DNA of 64,000 bases from Sinomonas atrocyanea (GTDB lineage Bacteria; Actinomycetota; Actinomycetes; Actinomycetales; Micrococcaceae): contig NZ_JAUSRH010000001.1 of assembly GCF_030811715.1 (NCBI RefSeq), positions 372,001-436,000 on the forward strand, read 5' to 3'. The translations under genes were made by a program, and so were the position numbers. The notes beneath the pieces are model-generated. The model saw only the letters and a program-made list of their open reading frames with translations. It made no database searches and was not told the origin of the DNA. Positions 34,585 through 46,037 of this stretch are shown here, piece after piece (within the stretch, counting starts at the first letter, position 1; each line of letters starts with the position of its first letter).

Positions 34585-34592
34585 CCGCGCCG

Positions 34593-36413
<1,821 letters not shown>

Positions 36414-36481
36414 GGTGCTTCTCCCTCTGGTCGTCGCACCCCAGGGATCCGGGTGTGCGGATGGTCGGTGCCGGCCTGCCC

Positions 36482-36742
36482 TCAGCCGTAGACGATGCGG
36501 CGCAGCTGGCGTTCCGTGAGCGGCGGCGCCTTCACCGGCCTGCTGCTGAGCTCGTCGGCGATGATGGCGAAGGCCTCGGCGTTGCGGGTGCCATGGGTCT
36601 GGAGGTGGCCATGCCGGCGGCGCACGTACTCCTCCACCGACTCGCCGTACCAGGCGATGACGTCCTCGATCACGCGCGCCGCTTCTGAAGCGGTCAGACC
36701 GGTGCTTCCGGCGATGCGTCGAACGATTTCCTCATCAGGCAC
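36482..36742 (-). CDS. Small conserved protein of unknown function
   Basis: An 86-residue cytoplasmic, largely helical protein starting MPDEEIVRRIAGSTGL. The block EEYVRRRHGHLQTHGTRNAE, then FAIIADELSSRP, and the ending LTERQLRRIVYG recur, in my recollection, in a small uncharacterised family of actinobacteria and proteobacteria. There is no signal peptide or metal motif. It lies 68 bases upstream of glmS on the same strand and could share its transcript. Confidence 0.8.
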   Translation of the reverse strand: MPDEEIVRRIAGSTGLTASEAARVIEDVIAWYGESVEEYVRRRHGHLQTHGTRNAEAFAIIADELSSRPVKAPPLTERQLRRIVYG

Positions 36743-36781
36743 GCCACCGAGTGTGCCCCCGCGGAGCCACGAATGCCAAAA

Positions 36782-36803
36782 ATCTGCCCGATTTCGGGCA
36801 GAT
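36782..36803 (-). terminator. Intrinsic terminator of the Mak_N_cap gene
   Basis: Perfect 9-bp stem ATCTGCCCG / CGGGCAGAT with a four-base loop, followed on the minus strand by TTTTTGG. It starts six bases after the stop codon of the gene at 36809-37396. This is the most canonical Rho-independent terminator in the window. Confidence 0.85.
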
Positions 36804-36808
36804 CAAGC

Positions 36809-37396
36809 TCAGTCGGCGGCCACGAGGACGACGTCGGCCCCGTCCAGCGTGGTGACCAGGAGCCAGCGGCCGGTGACCGGGTCCCCGGCGCGGCCGGGGG
36901 TCCCGAGCACTCTGGCGACCCTGAGCGGCGCCCCTGCCCCGGTCGGGACACCGGCCGCGGCACCGGCCGCGGCCCGGACGCGGACGTCCGATTCGCGGAC
37001 CGTGACGCCCTCTGGCCCGTGCTCCTCGAGCACGGCCTGGTGCTGCTCGCCGCGGGCGCCGGCCAGGAGCGCAGCGCGGCCCACGGGGTCGCTGGCGGCG
37101 TCGTAGACCCAGCGGGTGCCGAGCACCGAGTGCTCCATGGTGCCGATCAGGGCCTCCTCGCCGCCTTCGAGCGGCGCACCCCGGTAGGTGAGGACGGCGT
37201 GGATGAGCGCGTTCCCGCTGCGCAGGAGGAAGCCCTCGATGCCGACCTCGCCCTGCGGGTCGTCGAAGCGGTAGGTGCCCACGCGCTCGAGGCGGCCGCC
37301 CGCCGGAACGCCGGGGTTCCACGGCTGGCGCTCGAGCCACGAGCCGATGAGGTCGAGCTTGCCGGGTTCGAGGGTCGCGTGATGGATGATCGCCAC
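36809..37396 (-). CDS. Maltokinase N-terminal cap domain-like protein
   Basis: A 195-residue protein starting MAIIHHATLEPGKLDLIGSW. The opening and the block TYRFDDPQGEVGIEGFLLRS, then HAVLTYRGAPLEGGEEALIG, HSVLGTRWVYDAASDPV match the Mak_N_cap domain that caps mycobacterial maltokinase, here as a stand-alone protein without a kinase domain. Such proteins occur in actinobacteria, but their function is not known. It has its own terminator (36782-36803) and ends 66 bases before the small conserved gene starts. Confidence 0.8.
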   Translation of the reverse strand: MAIIHHATLEPGKLDLIGSWLERQPWNPGVPAGGRLERVGTYRFDDPQGEVGIEGFLLRSGNALIHAVLTYRGAPLEGGEEALIGTMEHSVLGTRWVYDAASDPVGRAALLAGARGEQHQAVLEEHGPEGVTVRESDVRVRAAAGAAAGVPTGAGAPLRVARVLGTPGRAGDPVTGRWLLVTTLDGADVVLVAAD

Positions 37397-37424
37397 GCGG
37401 CCATCCTAGGCCCCAGACGAAAGA

Positions 37425-37464
37425 GGCGCGTGGCCGGCCTCCGTGCGGAAGCCGGCCACGCGCC
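37425..37464 (-). terminator. Terminator of the fba-DUF3151 operon
   Basis: A perfect 14-bp stem, GGCGCGTGGCCGGC (37425-37438) and its complement (37451-37464), with a 12-base loop. On the minus strand it is followed by TCTTTCGTCT. It begins 24 bases after the DUF3151 stop. The adjoining GCCGTCGTGCG (37462-37472) is one copy of a motif found in several other intergenic hairpins in this window. Confidence 0.8.
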
Positions 37465-37488
37465 GTCGTGCGTTGGGGGCGCCGAGCG

Positions 37489-37922
37489 CTACGCCTCGGC
37501 GCCGAGTGCCTCGATCGCAGCCTTGGCGGTCGGGTCGGCGCCGGCGAGGAACTCGTCGATGCGCTCGGGCTCGCCGGCCTCGCCGATGGCGGAGGCGGCG
37601 CGACCGAGGGCGTGCAGCGAGCGGAGGAAGCCCCGGTTGGGCTCGTGCTCCCACGGCACCGGCCCGGCGCCCCGCCAGCCGCTCTTGCGGAGGGCGTCGA
37701 GGCCTCGGTGGTACCCGACCCGGGCGTAGGCGTAGGACTCCATGGTGCGGCCCTTCGCCCAGGCCTCGTCAGCGAGGATCGCCCACAGGAGTGACGACGC
37801 CGGGTAGTCGGCGACGAGCTCCTCGGCGGACTCCCCGAGGGCGAGGCCACGGTAGACCTCGGTCTCGGCCGGGAGGCGCGTGGGCTCCGGGCCGAGGAGG
37901 TTGGTGCGGTGCTCCCCCGCCA

Positions 37923-37923
<1 letters not shown>
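37489..37923 (-). CDS. DUF3151 domain protein
   Basis: A 144-residue protein starting MAGEHRTNLLGPEPTRLP. It matches the DUF3151 family: ASSLLWAILADEAWAKGRT, SYAYARVGYHRGLDALRKSG, GPVPWEHEPNRGFLRSLHAL. The alpha-helical layout resembles a TPR-like bundle, but no function is known. Its ATG overlaps the TAA of fba (TAATG), and the fba-DUF3151 pair is conserved in actinobacteria, so a link to glycolysis regulation is plausible but unproven. Confidence 0.92.
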
Positions 37924-38945
<1,022 letters not shown>

Positions 38946-39099
38946 TGAGTGCTCCTCGACGGTGGGTCCACGCGAACCGCGTGTTATGGGCCACTGCCCA
39001 TCCTAGCGACGGGCCCCACGGGTGGTCCCTCTCGGTCGCGGCAGATGACGACGGCGCCCCGCAGGTGCCGGGGGTGCGGCTTCCGCCGGCACAGCGTGC

Positions 39100-39185
39100 G
39101 CCCTCCCCCTCGAACTATTGATCGAATATAATGATGAAATCTCACCCATATCTCAGATATCATGGGAACATACTTTCTATTGCAC
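39100..39185. promoter_or_regulatory. AT-rich island with a perfect 13-base palindrome
   Basis: This stretch is far richer in A/T than its surroundings and precedes the 13E12-type gene. It holds the palindrome ATATCT-C-AGATAT (39148-39160) and sequences such as GAATATAATGATG that could serve as a -10 region. It is probably the promoter and operator of the HNH gene, and its composition could mark an acquired segment. The remaining spacer back to fba (38946-39099) holds the fba leader. Confidence 0.45.
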
Positions 39186-39198
39186 TGGGGGCGGCGGT

Positions 39199-40677
39199 GT
39201 GGGTGCGGTGGTGGAGCTGGGCTTCGCGTCGCGGTTCCCCGACGTGCTGGCCGGGGGCCTCGAGCTGGCCGCGGAGGCCCTGACCGCCCCGGGCGGGACC
39301 GCCCGGGCGCTGCGGGCCCTGGCCGACTTCGACGCCTACAGCGCCGCCCTCCGCGCGGTCCTGGTCGACCGGCTCGCCGCCGAGATCGCCGAGGAGCCCC
39401 TCGAGGGCCGCCACGGCCAGCCCACCCGCCTCGGCGGCCACATCGCCCACGCCGTCGCCGTCTCCGAGCTCGCCGCCCTGCAGGGCACCTCCGAGCACGC
39501 CGCCGCCCGGGCCCTGAACTTCTCCACCGCCCTGGTCAACACCCACCCCGCCGTGCACGAGGCCCTCGCCTCCGGAGACATCACCGAGGCCCACGCCCGC
39601 GCCCTCGTCGACCAGGCCGCCACCCTCCCCGAGCACGCCGCCGAGCCCTACGCCCTCGAGGCCCTCGCCCGCGCCCGCAAGGGCCGCCTGCGCACCCCCG
39701 GCGAGTTCCGCACCCTCGCCCGCGACCTGCGCGAGCGCCTCCACCCCGACTCCATCACCCACCGCCGCGCCGCCGCCCGCGAGGACCGCCGCGTCTGGCT
39801 GCAGCCCGAGGACGACGGCATGTGCACCCTCACAGCACTCCTGCCCGCCGAGGCCGGGCACGCCGCCTACCAGCGCATCGACGCCCTCGCCCGCGCCGCC
39901 CACCGCGCCGACGGCGAGGCACGCACCCTCCCCCAGCTCCGCGCCGACGCCCTCGCCCACGCGGTCCTCAGAGCCCCGGAAGGCACCGCGGCGGCCCCCG
40001 CAGCGGCCGTCCCCACCCCCGAGGACCTGCTCGCCGGCGTCAAGGCCGAGATCGTCGTCCACATCCCCGCCGCCGTCGCCCTCGGAGCCTCCGACGCCCC
40101 CGCCCTCCTGGACGGCCACGGCCCCATCGACCCCGCCACCGCCCGCGCCCTCGCCGCCGCCGCGCCCACCTGGCAGCGCCTCTTCACCGACACCGAGGGC
40201 ACCCCCCTCGCCCTCGGCCGCACCGCCTACCGGCCCCCAGCCGGCCTCCGACGCTTCCTCAACTACCGCGACGGCACCTGCCGCGTCCCCGGATGCACCC
40301 GCCCCGCCCACACCACCGAAGCCGACCACGCCACCGAATGGCAGGACGGCGGCACCACCGACGCCGCCAACCTCGCCCTCCTCTGCCCCAGACACCACGC
40401 CCTCAAATCCCTCGCCCTCCACCACCTCACCCACACCACCGAGGACGCCGACGGCACAGAAGGCACGGACACGCCCTCCCCTGCCCTGATCTGGACCACC
40501 CTCCTCGGCCAGGCACTCCCCGCCGAACCCCTCGACCGCGACCACGTCCTCGCCCCCAGAACCACCGACCACCCACCACCCCGACCGCCGGAGCCGCCAG
40601 GGAACACCCAGCACCCACGGCACGGTCAGCAGCAGGGGCCGCGCGAACGTGAGCCCGAGGTACCTCCACCGTTCTAG
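39199..40677 (+). CDS. HNH endonuclease/DUF222 protein (13E12 repeat family)
   Basis: A 492-residue protein, start uncertain (GTG 39199 taken; GTG 39208 and 39211 are equally possible, and the frame is open from TTG 39118). A DUF222 domain fills about residues 10-330 (ALRALADFDAYSAALRAVLV; ARALNFSTALVNTHPAVHEA). The C-terminal HNH nuclease motif is CRVPGCTRPAHTTEADHATE ... LLCPRHHALKS, with Cys pairs and His-Asn-His-type residues. A Pro/Arg/Gln tail follows. In M. tuberculosis this family forms the REP13E12 repeats, which are phage or element insertion targets. Function here is unknown; third codon positions are extremely C-rich. Confidence 0.88.
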   Translation: MGAVVELGFASRFPDVLAGGLELAAEALTAPGGTARALRALADFDAYSAALRAVLVDRLAAEIAEEPLEGRHGQPTRLGGHIAHAVAVSELAALQGTSEHAAARALNFSTALVNTHPAVHEALASGDITEAHARALVDQAATLPEHAAEPYALEALARARKGRLRTPGEFRTLARDLRERLHPDSITHRRAAAREDRRVWLQPEDDGMCTLTALLPAEAGHAAYQRIDALARAAHRADGEARTLPQLRADALAHAVLRAPEGTAAAPAAAVPTPEDLLAGVKAEIVVHIPAAVALGASDAPALLDGHGPIDPATARALAAAAPTWQRLFTDTEGTPLALGRTAYRPPAGLRRFLNYRDGTCRVPGCTRPAHTTEADHATEWQDGGTTDAANLALLCPRHHALKSLALHHLTHTTEDADGTEGTDTPSPALIWTTLLGQALPAEPLDRDHVLAPRTTDHPPPRPPEPPGNTQHPRHGQQQGPREREPEVPPPF

Positions 40678-40720
40678 GAGCCTGGGCTGTGGTTCGTCCC
40701 CGGTTCCCGGTGCGCGGCGG

Positions 40721-41668
40721 CTACGCGCCCGTCTCCCGCACGAGCCTTGCCCGGACCTCGTCGGCGTCCGGGTACGAGGGCTGCGCGCCCCGGCGGGTGG
40801 TCGCGAGCGCGGCGGCAACGCAGGCGTAGCGTGCGGCGTCCTCGAGGCCGTCACCGGCGGCGAGCCGGGCCGCGAGGGCTCCTGCGAACCCGTCGCCGGC
40901 GCCCGTCGTGTCCACGGCGTCCACCCTGATCGATTCGATCTGCGCGATTCCCTCCGGTCCGAGCACCATCCCGCCGCGTGCACCGAGGGTCACGATCGCC
41001 CGTTCGAATCCGAGATCCGCCAGCCCGGCCCACGCCAGGCCCCAGTCCTGCACCTCGGCATGGAGGTCGTCCTGCCCGAGCAGCTGCCCGGCCTCGTGCG
41101 CATTCACCAGCAGCACGTCGACGCAGGCCGCGAGCTCCGCGGGGACGGTGGCGTAGGGAGAGAGATTGAGGATCACTGCGGCGCCCGCCGCGCGGCCCGC
41201 CCGTGCCGCAGCGAGCACAGCGGCCTGGGGAACCTCGAGGCAGAGGCACACGGCAGCGGCTCCCTCGAAGGCGGCGGAGGGCGGCCCCGCTGCCTCGGCG
41301 ACCTCGTCCGGGCCCAGGAGGGCGTTCGCCCCAGGCACGATCACGATGCTGTTCTCGCCACCCGCGTCGACGGTGATGCCGGCGACCCCCGTCGGCACGC
41401 CGCCAACGGTCCGGACCAAGGAGACGTCGACCCCCGCGGCCGTGGCAGAGGCGAGGAGCAGCCGCCCGTGGGCATCATCGCCGACGCTCCCCACGAGCCG
41501 CACGGCGGCGCCGAGCCGTGCCGCGGCGACGGCCTGGTTCGCGCTCTTGCCGCCGGGATGGACAGCGAAGCCGGTCCCCGCGACGGTCTCGCCGGGGGCC
41601 GGCATCCGCTCCGCGGAGAAGACGAGGTCCGCGTTGAGTGATCCGACCACGACCACGGTGGAGTCCAT
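40721..41668 (-). CDS. rbsK: Ribokinase or related PfkB sugar kinase
   Basis: A 315-residue PfkB-family kinase. [13 protein letters not shown] opens the fold, [19 protein letters not shown] is PfkB signature 1 with the ribokinase GGKGAN-like loop (Ser in place of Gly), and [20 protein letters not shown] is signature 2 with the catalytic Asp and anion hole. The most likely reaction is ATP-dependent phosphorylation of ribose. The ATG at 41666-41668 is preferred over 41677 because AGGA lies eight bases before it. It has no ribose transporter next to it, so the ribokinase label is a family-level call. Confidence 0.82.
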   Translation of the reverse strand: MDSTVVVVGSLNADLVFSAERMPAPGETVAGTGFAVHPGGKSANQAVAAARLGAAVRLVGSVGDDAHGRLLLASATAAGVDVSLVRTVGGVPTGVAGITVDAGGENSIVIVPGANALLGPDEVAEAAGPPSAAFEGAAAVCLCLEVPQAAVLAAARAGRAAGAAVILNLSPYATVPAELAACVDVLLVNAHEAGQLLGQDDLHAEVQDWGLAWAGLADLGFERAIVTLGARGGMVLGPEGIAQIESIRVDAVDTTGAGDGFAGALAARLAAGDGLEDAARYACVAAALATTRRGAQPSYPDADEVRARLVRETGA

Positions 41669-41697
41669 GCGACTCATCCTAGGGTCGCCGCCCCCGG

Positions 41698-41797
41698 CAG
41701 AGGCGGGCGCAGAAGAGGGCGGGCACAGAAGAAGGCGGGCACACACAGAGGCGGGGCGCACGACGCCGGTTCCCACCCGCCGTCGTGCGCCCCGCCT
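41698..41797. repeat. Degenerate G-rich tandem repeats and a 17-bp perfect hairpin
   Basis: From 41698 to about 41750 a purine-rich unit of roughly 19-20 bases (AGAAGAGGGCGGGCACA-like) is repeated three to four times. It runs into a perfect 17-bp stem: AGGCGGGGCGCACGACG (41749-41765) and its complement (41781-41797), 15-base loop. The hairpin ends 29 bases after the S53 peptidase stop and probably ends that transcript, though no T-run follows. It carries two copies of the GCGCACGACG motif. Confidence 0.7.
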
Positions 41798-41825
41798 TCC
41801 GGGCGCCGCTCCTTCGCAGAGCGGA

Positions 41826-43823
41826 TCAGTGCGCCGCTGCCACCTGCTGCGCGAAGGCCTCGGTCATGCTGCCGACCCCGGTGACGTCGTCATAGCCGGG
41901 CGCCGTCGCAAGGGACGAGTCGTGGTCCATGCCCACGAGGTAGCTGTTGCCACTCACCGTGCTCGAGAAGGCGACGGCGACCGGGCTGGCCGGCGGGGCG
42001 ACGTCGTGCTGCGCCCCACCGGCAGCCGCTGCGGCGTAGATCGCCGGGTTGGCGAAGCCGATGACCTTGTTGCCGGCGGCCTGGGCGACGGCCATCTGCG
42101 CCGCCGTCAAGGGGCTGGCGAGCGAGGTGCCGCCGTAGGTCTCGAACCCGAAGCCGCCCGTCTTGAGGACGTTGTCGTTCGTGATGGGACTCAGGCCGAT
42201 GCGGTAGCCGGTGTACGGGTCGGCGAGGGACGCGACGTCCGGCGAGACGCGGTGCCCGTTGGCGAGGGCGCCGGGCACGAGGGCCGCCTGGTACGCGGGC
42301 TGGCCGAAGACGGCGCTGGTGCCGCCGCCCGCTCCCGCCCGGAACGCTCCTGGCAGGGAGCCGGCGTAGGTGAGGTTGCCCGCGGCGTCCGGCACCACGC
42401 GCTGGCGGGCGGTGCCCCAGCCGGTCTCAAACTTGTAGGTGTCGTCTGCGCCCACTGCGAGGCTCGTGCCGCCCACGGCGGTCACGTACGGCGAGCTCGC
42501 GGGGAAGTCCGGCGACGCGTACCCGAGGGCGGCCTTCTCGTCGCCGGAGTCACCGCTGGAGAAGTACAGGCCGATGCCTTCGGCGGTCGCCTGCAGGTGG
42601 ATGTTCTGCGCCCCCTGGAGCGCGTCCGGCGGGAGCGCCTCGCCCACGTTGCCGTAGCTGTTGGAGACGATGTTCGCGAGGTGCCCGTCGAGGATCTGGG
42701 ACATGGCGATGTCGAGGCCTGCGCCGCAGTTGAACCCGCCCACATAGAGGATGTTGGCGCCGGGGGCGAGGCCGTGGACGGCCTGGACGTCCAGGGTCTG
42801 CTCACCCTGCCAGCCGCTCGGCTGCGCGCAGAGGGCCTGGTCGAGGAACATCCGCGAGTCCGGGACGATCTGGCTGTACTGGCCCTGTGCGAGCGCGGGG
42901 ACGCCGCTGGCGGCGGCCCACGTGTTGGTGTCCGACTCGATGGTCGGCGACGCGTACGCGTCGATGATCGCGACCGTCTGGCCAGCGCCGGCCGTGCTGC
43001 TCACCGTTCCCGGGGCGGACACGCCGTACGCGCCCTGGAGCTGCTTCGGGGTGTACCCGCAGATGAATGTCGGGAAGCTCGTGGTGCCGTAGGCCTCCGG
43101 CAGGGTAATGCTCTTCTCGCCCCACGAGGTGGAGCACGGCGCCGTCACCGGCGGCTGGATCGGCTTGCTGCCGTTGGGGGACGACGGCGATGCCTCGCCG
43201 GCGGTGGGCGAGGCCAGGGCCGGGCGGGTCAGCAGCCGCCCCTGGTCGACCGAGACCGACTGGATCGAGGCCGCGATGTCCGCGGGGACCGAGGGTGCCG
43301 TCGCCGGGCCGATGAGGGTCTGGCCGCCGAACGAGTAGTTCTGCTCGGTGGTGCTGAACACCTGGTTGATCTGGGCGACGGTGCCGCGGAAGACCACGTA
43401 CAGGCGGCTCTGCGGGACACCCACGATCACGAGGCCCTGCGACTTGAGCCAGTTGACGGTCGCATCCACCGTGTCCTGCGTCGGGGCGTACTTCGAGATC
43501 CAGTCCGCAGGCTTGAGGTACTGGCCGTAGGCCGCATTGCCGGGCGTGGACACTGCATCCGCCGCCGCCTTGGCGCCGGCCAGGTCCGGGAGCTTGAAGT
43601 AGATCTCGCCCTCGACGGTCGTGTTGCTGAGCGGGTTGCCGGTCTTGGCCCGTGATCCTGCCCATGGGGGGACCGAGCCTGGGAACGACTTCGAGCTCTT
43701 GGGCGGCGGGTTGGGCGGGGCGGCTGCCGCGCTCGTGGCGGCGAGCCCCACTGCGCTGGCCACGGCCGCGGTGACGGCCAGGACGCGCAGGGAAAGCCGG
43801 TGGGAACCGTGATCTGGTGCCAT
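41826..43823 (-). CDS. Secreted S53 family serine-carboxyl peptidase (sedolisin)
   Basis: A 665-residue secreted protease. A signal peptide ([20 protein letters not shown], cut near AAAA-P at about 35) precedes an activation prodomain (about 45-230) and the subtilisin-fold catalytic domain. The sedolisin residues are present: Glu341 and Asp345 in [11 protein letters not shown], oxyanion Asp425 in [10 protein letters not shown], and nucleophile Ser567 in [24 protein letters not shown] at the end gives the calcium-site Asp. Such enzymes cut proteins at acidic pH. It stands alone, ending before the hairpin at 41749-41797. Confidence 0.93.
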   Translation of the reverse strand: MAPDHGSHRLSLRVLAVTAAVASAVGLAATSAAAAPPNPPPKSSKSFPGSVPPWAGSRAKTGNPLSNTTVEGEIYFKLPDLAGAKAAADAVSTPGNAAYGQYLKPADWISKYAPTQDTVDATVNWLKSQGLVIVGVPQSRLYVVFRGTVAQINQVFSTTEQNYSFGGQTLIGPATAPSVPADIAASIQSVSVDQGRLLTRPALASPTAGEASPSSPNGSKPIQPPVTAPCSTSWGEKSITLPEAYGTTSFPTFICGYTPKQLQGAYGVSAPGTVSSTAGAGQTVAIIDAYASPTIESDTNTWAAASGVPALAQGQYSQIVPDSRMFLDQALCAQPSGWQGEQTLDVQAVHGLAPGANILYVGGFNCGAGLDIAMSQILDGHLANIVSNSYGNVGEALPPDALQGAQNIHLQATAEGIGLYFSSGDSGDEKAALGYASPDFPASSPYVTAVGGTSLAVGADDTYKFETGWGTARQRVVPDAAGNLTYAGSLPGAFRAGAGGGTSAVFGQPAYQAALVPGALANGHRVSPDVASLADPYTGYRIGLSPITNDNVLKTGGFGFETYGGTSLASPLTAAQMAVAQAAGNKVIGFANPAIYAAAAAGGAQHDVAPPASPVAVAFSSTVSGNSYLVGMDHDSSLATAPGYDDVTGVGSMTEAFAQQVAAAH

Positions 43824-43959
43824 GCTTCATCTCCCGTTCGGCCGGGCACCCCAATGCGCCCGGCTTCGAGCGACACTAGTTGCACCGAATGCCTTACAGG
43901 GAGTGTCCAGAAGCTGGGAGTTCGCCATGAGTTGGCGCGCCGCCCGCCGCCCGGTAGGC

Positions 43960-44102
43960 TTGATCCTGCGCAGGGGAGTATCCCAAGCGCTGCACACGTC
44001 AGCACGTCGGGCGCCGGAGCCCGGCCGGGTGCAGCGGCCGTCCGAGGATTCGGGCGGTGGAGAGACTTGTGGCGGTTACGCCTACCTGCGAAAGGGACTT
44101 TC
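43960..44102 (+). ncRNA. Probable yybP-ykoY manganese riboswitch of terC
   Basis: The leader contains GCAGGGGAGTATCCC (43971 on), the conserved L1 element of the yybP-ykoY class, then CACGTCAGCACGTCGGG (the GUC-containing L3 side), several GC stems, and GGAGAGACTTGT near 44059, echoing the conserved AGACC-type end. CGCAGG (43969-43974) pairs with CCTGCG (44085-44090) to close P1. Immediately after, GAAAG-GGA-CTTTC (44090-44102) can fold over the ribosome-binding site of terC. This class senses Mn2+ and often precedes TerC-family genes. Recognised by eye. Confidence 0.72.
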
Positions 44103-44103
44103 G

Positions 44104-45291
44104 ATGTCCGCATCTCCCCTTGTCTGGGGCATCACCATCGTGGTGATCCTGGCCCTTCTTGCCTTCGACTACTTCTTCCACATCCGCAAGGCGCACGTTC
44201 CCACGCTCAAGGAAGCGGCCGTGTGGTCCTCGATCTACGTGGGGGCCGCGATCGTGTTCGGCCTGCTCGTGCTGGTGTTCGGCGGCCCCACGATGGGCGG
44301 CGAGTACTTCGCCGGCTTCATCACCGAGAAGGCCCTCTCCGTCGACAACCTGTTCGTGTTCCTCGTGATCATGGCCAGCTTCCGGGTGCCCCGCGAGGAC
44401 CAGCAGAAGGTGCTCCTGTTCGGCATCGTCTTCGCCCTGATCGCCCGCTCGGCGTTCATCTTCGCCGGGGTCGCCCTCATCAACGCGTTCGCGTGGGTGT
44501 TCTACGTCTTCGGCATCATCCTCCTCGTCACCGCCGGCAACCTCCTCAAGGGCGAGGACTCCGGCGAGGACGAGGCGGACAACCTTGTGATCCGCCTGGC
44601 GCGGAAGTTCCTGCGGACCTCCGAGAACTATGACGGCGACAAGCTCTTCACTGTGGAGGACGGCAAGCGCGTCCTGACCCCGATGCTCCTGGTCATGGTG
44701 GCGATCGGCGGCACCGACCTGCTGTTCGCGCTCGACTCGATCCCCGCGATCTTCGGCCTCACCCAGAACCCGTACGTCGTGTTCACGGCCACCGCGTTCT
44801 CCCTCATGGGGCTGCGCCAGCTGTTCTTCCTCCTCGACGGCCTGCTGGACCGGCTCATCTACCTCTCCTACGGGCTTGCGGCCATCCTCGCGTTCATCGG
44901 GGTGAAGCTCATCCTGCACGCTCTCCACGAGAACACGCTGCCCTTCATCAACGGCGGCGAGCACGTGGCGGTCTTCGAGATCACCACGGCACTGTCCCTC
45001 AGCGTCATCATCGGCGTCCTCGTCGTCACGGTCGTCGCCTCGCTCTACAGCAGGGCGGGCAAGGCGCACGCGGCCGTCAACAACGCACGGCGCCACGCGG
45101 AGAGCTACCTCGACCTCGGCTACACCGCGGATCTCGCCGAGCGCGAGCGCGTGTACCGCGCCCTCCTGGAGGAGGAGCAGGACATCCTCCAGATGGACAA
45201 GAGGTACCGCGACAAGGTCAAGGACATCGAGGCGATCCGGGCCAAGGTCGCCGAGGCGCACGAACGGCACGCGGAGTTCACCGCGCGCTGA
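44104..45291 (+). CDS. TerC family membrane protein, probable Mn2+ exporter (Alx-like)
   Basis: A 395-residue protein with about nine transmembrane helices. TEKALSVDNLFVFLVIM (about 74-90) and GGTDLLFALDSIPAIFGLT are the two TerC signature helices with acidic residues thought to bind metal. A C-terminal soluble tail of about 70 residues is coiled-coil-like and highly charged (EEEQDILQMDKRYRDKVKD). ATG 44104 has GAAAGGGA upstream. TerC/Alx proteins are linked to manganese export and tellurite resistance; the riboswitch-like leader supports a manganese role. Confidence 0.9.
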   Translation: MSASPLVWGITIVVILALLAFDYFFHIRKAHVPTLKEAAVWSSIYVGAAIVFGLLVLVFGGPTMGGEYFAGFITEKALSVDNLFVFLVIMASFRVPREDQQKVLLFGIVFALIARSAFIFAGVALINAFAWVFYVFGIILLVTAGNLLKGEDSGEDEADNLVIRLARKFLRTSENYDGDKLFTVEDGKRVLTPMLLVMVAIGGTDLLFALDSIPAIFGLTQNPYVVFTATAFSLMGLRQLFFLLDGLLDRLIYLSYGLAAILAFIGVKLILHALHENTLPFINGGEHVAVFEITTALSLSVIIGVLVVTVVASLYSRAGKAHAAVNNARRHAESYLDLGYTADLAERERVYRALLEEEQDILQMDKRYRDKVKDIEAIRAKVAEAHERHAEFTAR

Positions 45292-45330
45292 AACCCTGGG
45301 GGCCCCACTGGGGCAGGACGTCGCAACCCT

Positions 45331-45381
45331 GCGCACGACGGCGGGCCGGTCGCCTCAGGTGACCGGGCCGCCGTCGTGCGC
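45331..45381. terminator. Bidirectional terminator between terC and the SRPBCC gene
   Basis: Arms of 21 bases (45331-45351 and 45361-45381) with one mismatch and a nine-base loop. It lies 40 bases after terC, and its right arm is also the last seven codons of the convergent SRPBCC gene. It contains GCGCACGACGGCGG and its complement, the motif shared with other hairpins in the window. Confidence 0.75.
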
Positions 45382-45918
45382 CACGCGGCGCCTGCTGAAC
45401 GTGGGGCCCGGCGGGGAGGGGACGGCCGCGCGCGCGGCGTCGTCGACGGCACGGCGCCTGCGGAGCTCGAGCGCGAGGCTCTCCTGCCCGCGAGCCATCG
45501 CCCAGCGGTGGTTCGCTGCGAAGGCCGGCTTCAGGAGCCAGCTGAGGCGGCGGAGGAGCGGCTTCTCTGCGCTGACCTGCCAGTCGTAGCGGATCACCGT
45601 CTCGGGCCCGTCCTGGGTCAGCGTCCACCGGCCCACCCCGTTGAGGTCGCCCCGCGCGCCCACGGTGAACCCCTCCGGCCGCACGGGGGAGGTGAGCGTG
45701 AGCTCCCACCGCAGCGTGTACGGGAGCCACCCCTTGGTATGGAGCAGGGAGCGGCTGCCCACCCCGCCCGCGCCCCCGGGATGAAGCGGCTCGACCGCGA
45801 GATAGACGGCGGGCCACCAGTAGGGCAGCGCGGAGGCGTCGGCGAGGACGGCCACGACCTCCTCGCGCGTTCCCGCAACGCGCCACCACGTGACGAACTC
45901 ATAGTCGGTCCTCGTCAC
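45355..45918 (-). CDS. SRPBCC (polyketide cyclase-like) family protein
   Basis: A 187-residue START-like lipid or ligand-binding fold. YEFVTWWRVAGTREEVVAVL, ALPYWWPAVYLAVEPL, and VIRYDWQVSAEKPLLRRLSW follow the helix-grip pattern of SRPBCC proteins. No catalytic residues can be assigned. GTG start at 45916-45918. The C-terminal tail (Arg/Pro-rich) is encoded by the terminator arm, so its last residues are probably unstructured and dictated by RNA needs. Confidence 0.82.
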   Translation of the reverse strand: MTRTDYEFVTWWRVAGTREEVVAVLADASALPYWWPAVYLAVEPLHPGGAGGVGSRSLLHTKGWLPYTLRWELTLTSPVRPEGFTVGARGDLNGVGRWTLTQDGPETVIRYDWQVSAEKPLLRRLSWLLKPAFAANHRWAMARGQESLALELRRRRAVDDAARAAVPSPPGPTFSRRRVAHDGGPVT

Positions 45919-46037
45919 AGCCGCCCTTCCCGGTCCCCGCCCCGTTCCCAGCGTACGCCGGGCCGCGGGCGCCGGCTCGGGGTCCGTGCCTACACGACGG
46001 AGGTGACCCTGCCTAGACTCTGGCGTGTGAGACGCGC

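Noticed and set aside
36414-36481. glmS ribozyme or riboswitch before glmS
   Set aside because: Only 68 bases separate glmS from the next gene and none of the ribozyme core sequence is visible.
39100-40677. Insertion sequence or intein-like mobile element
   Set aside because: The HNH gene has no terminal inverted repeats, target duplication or transposase; it is a 13E12-family gene.
39160-40983. A 607-codon Gly/Val-rich minus-strand frame over the HNH gene
   Set aside because: Arises from C-rich third positions of the DUF222-HNH gene; no start signal and no recognisable domain.
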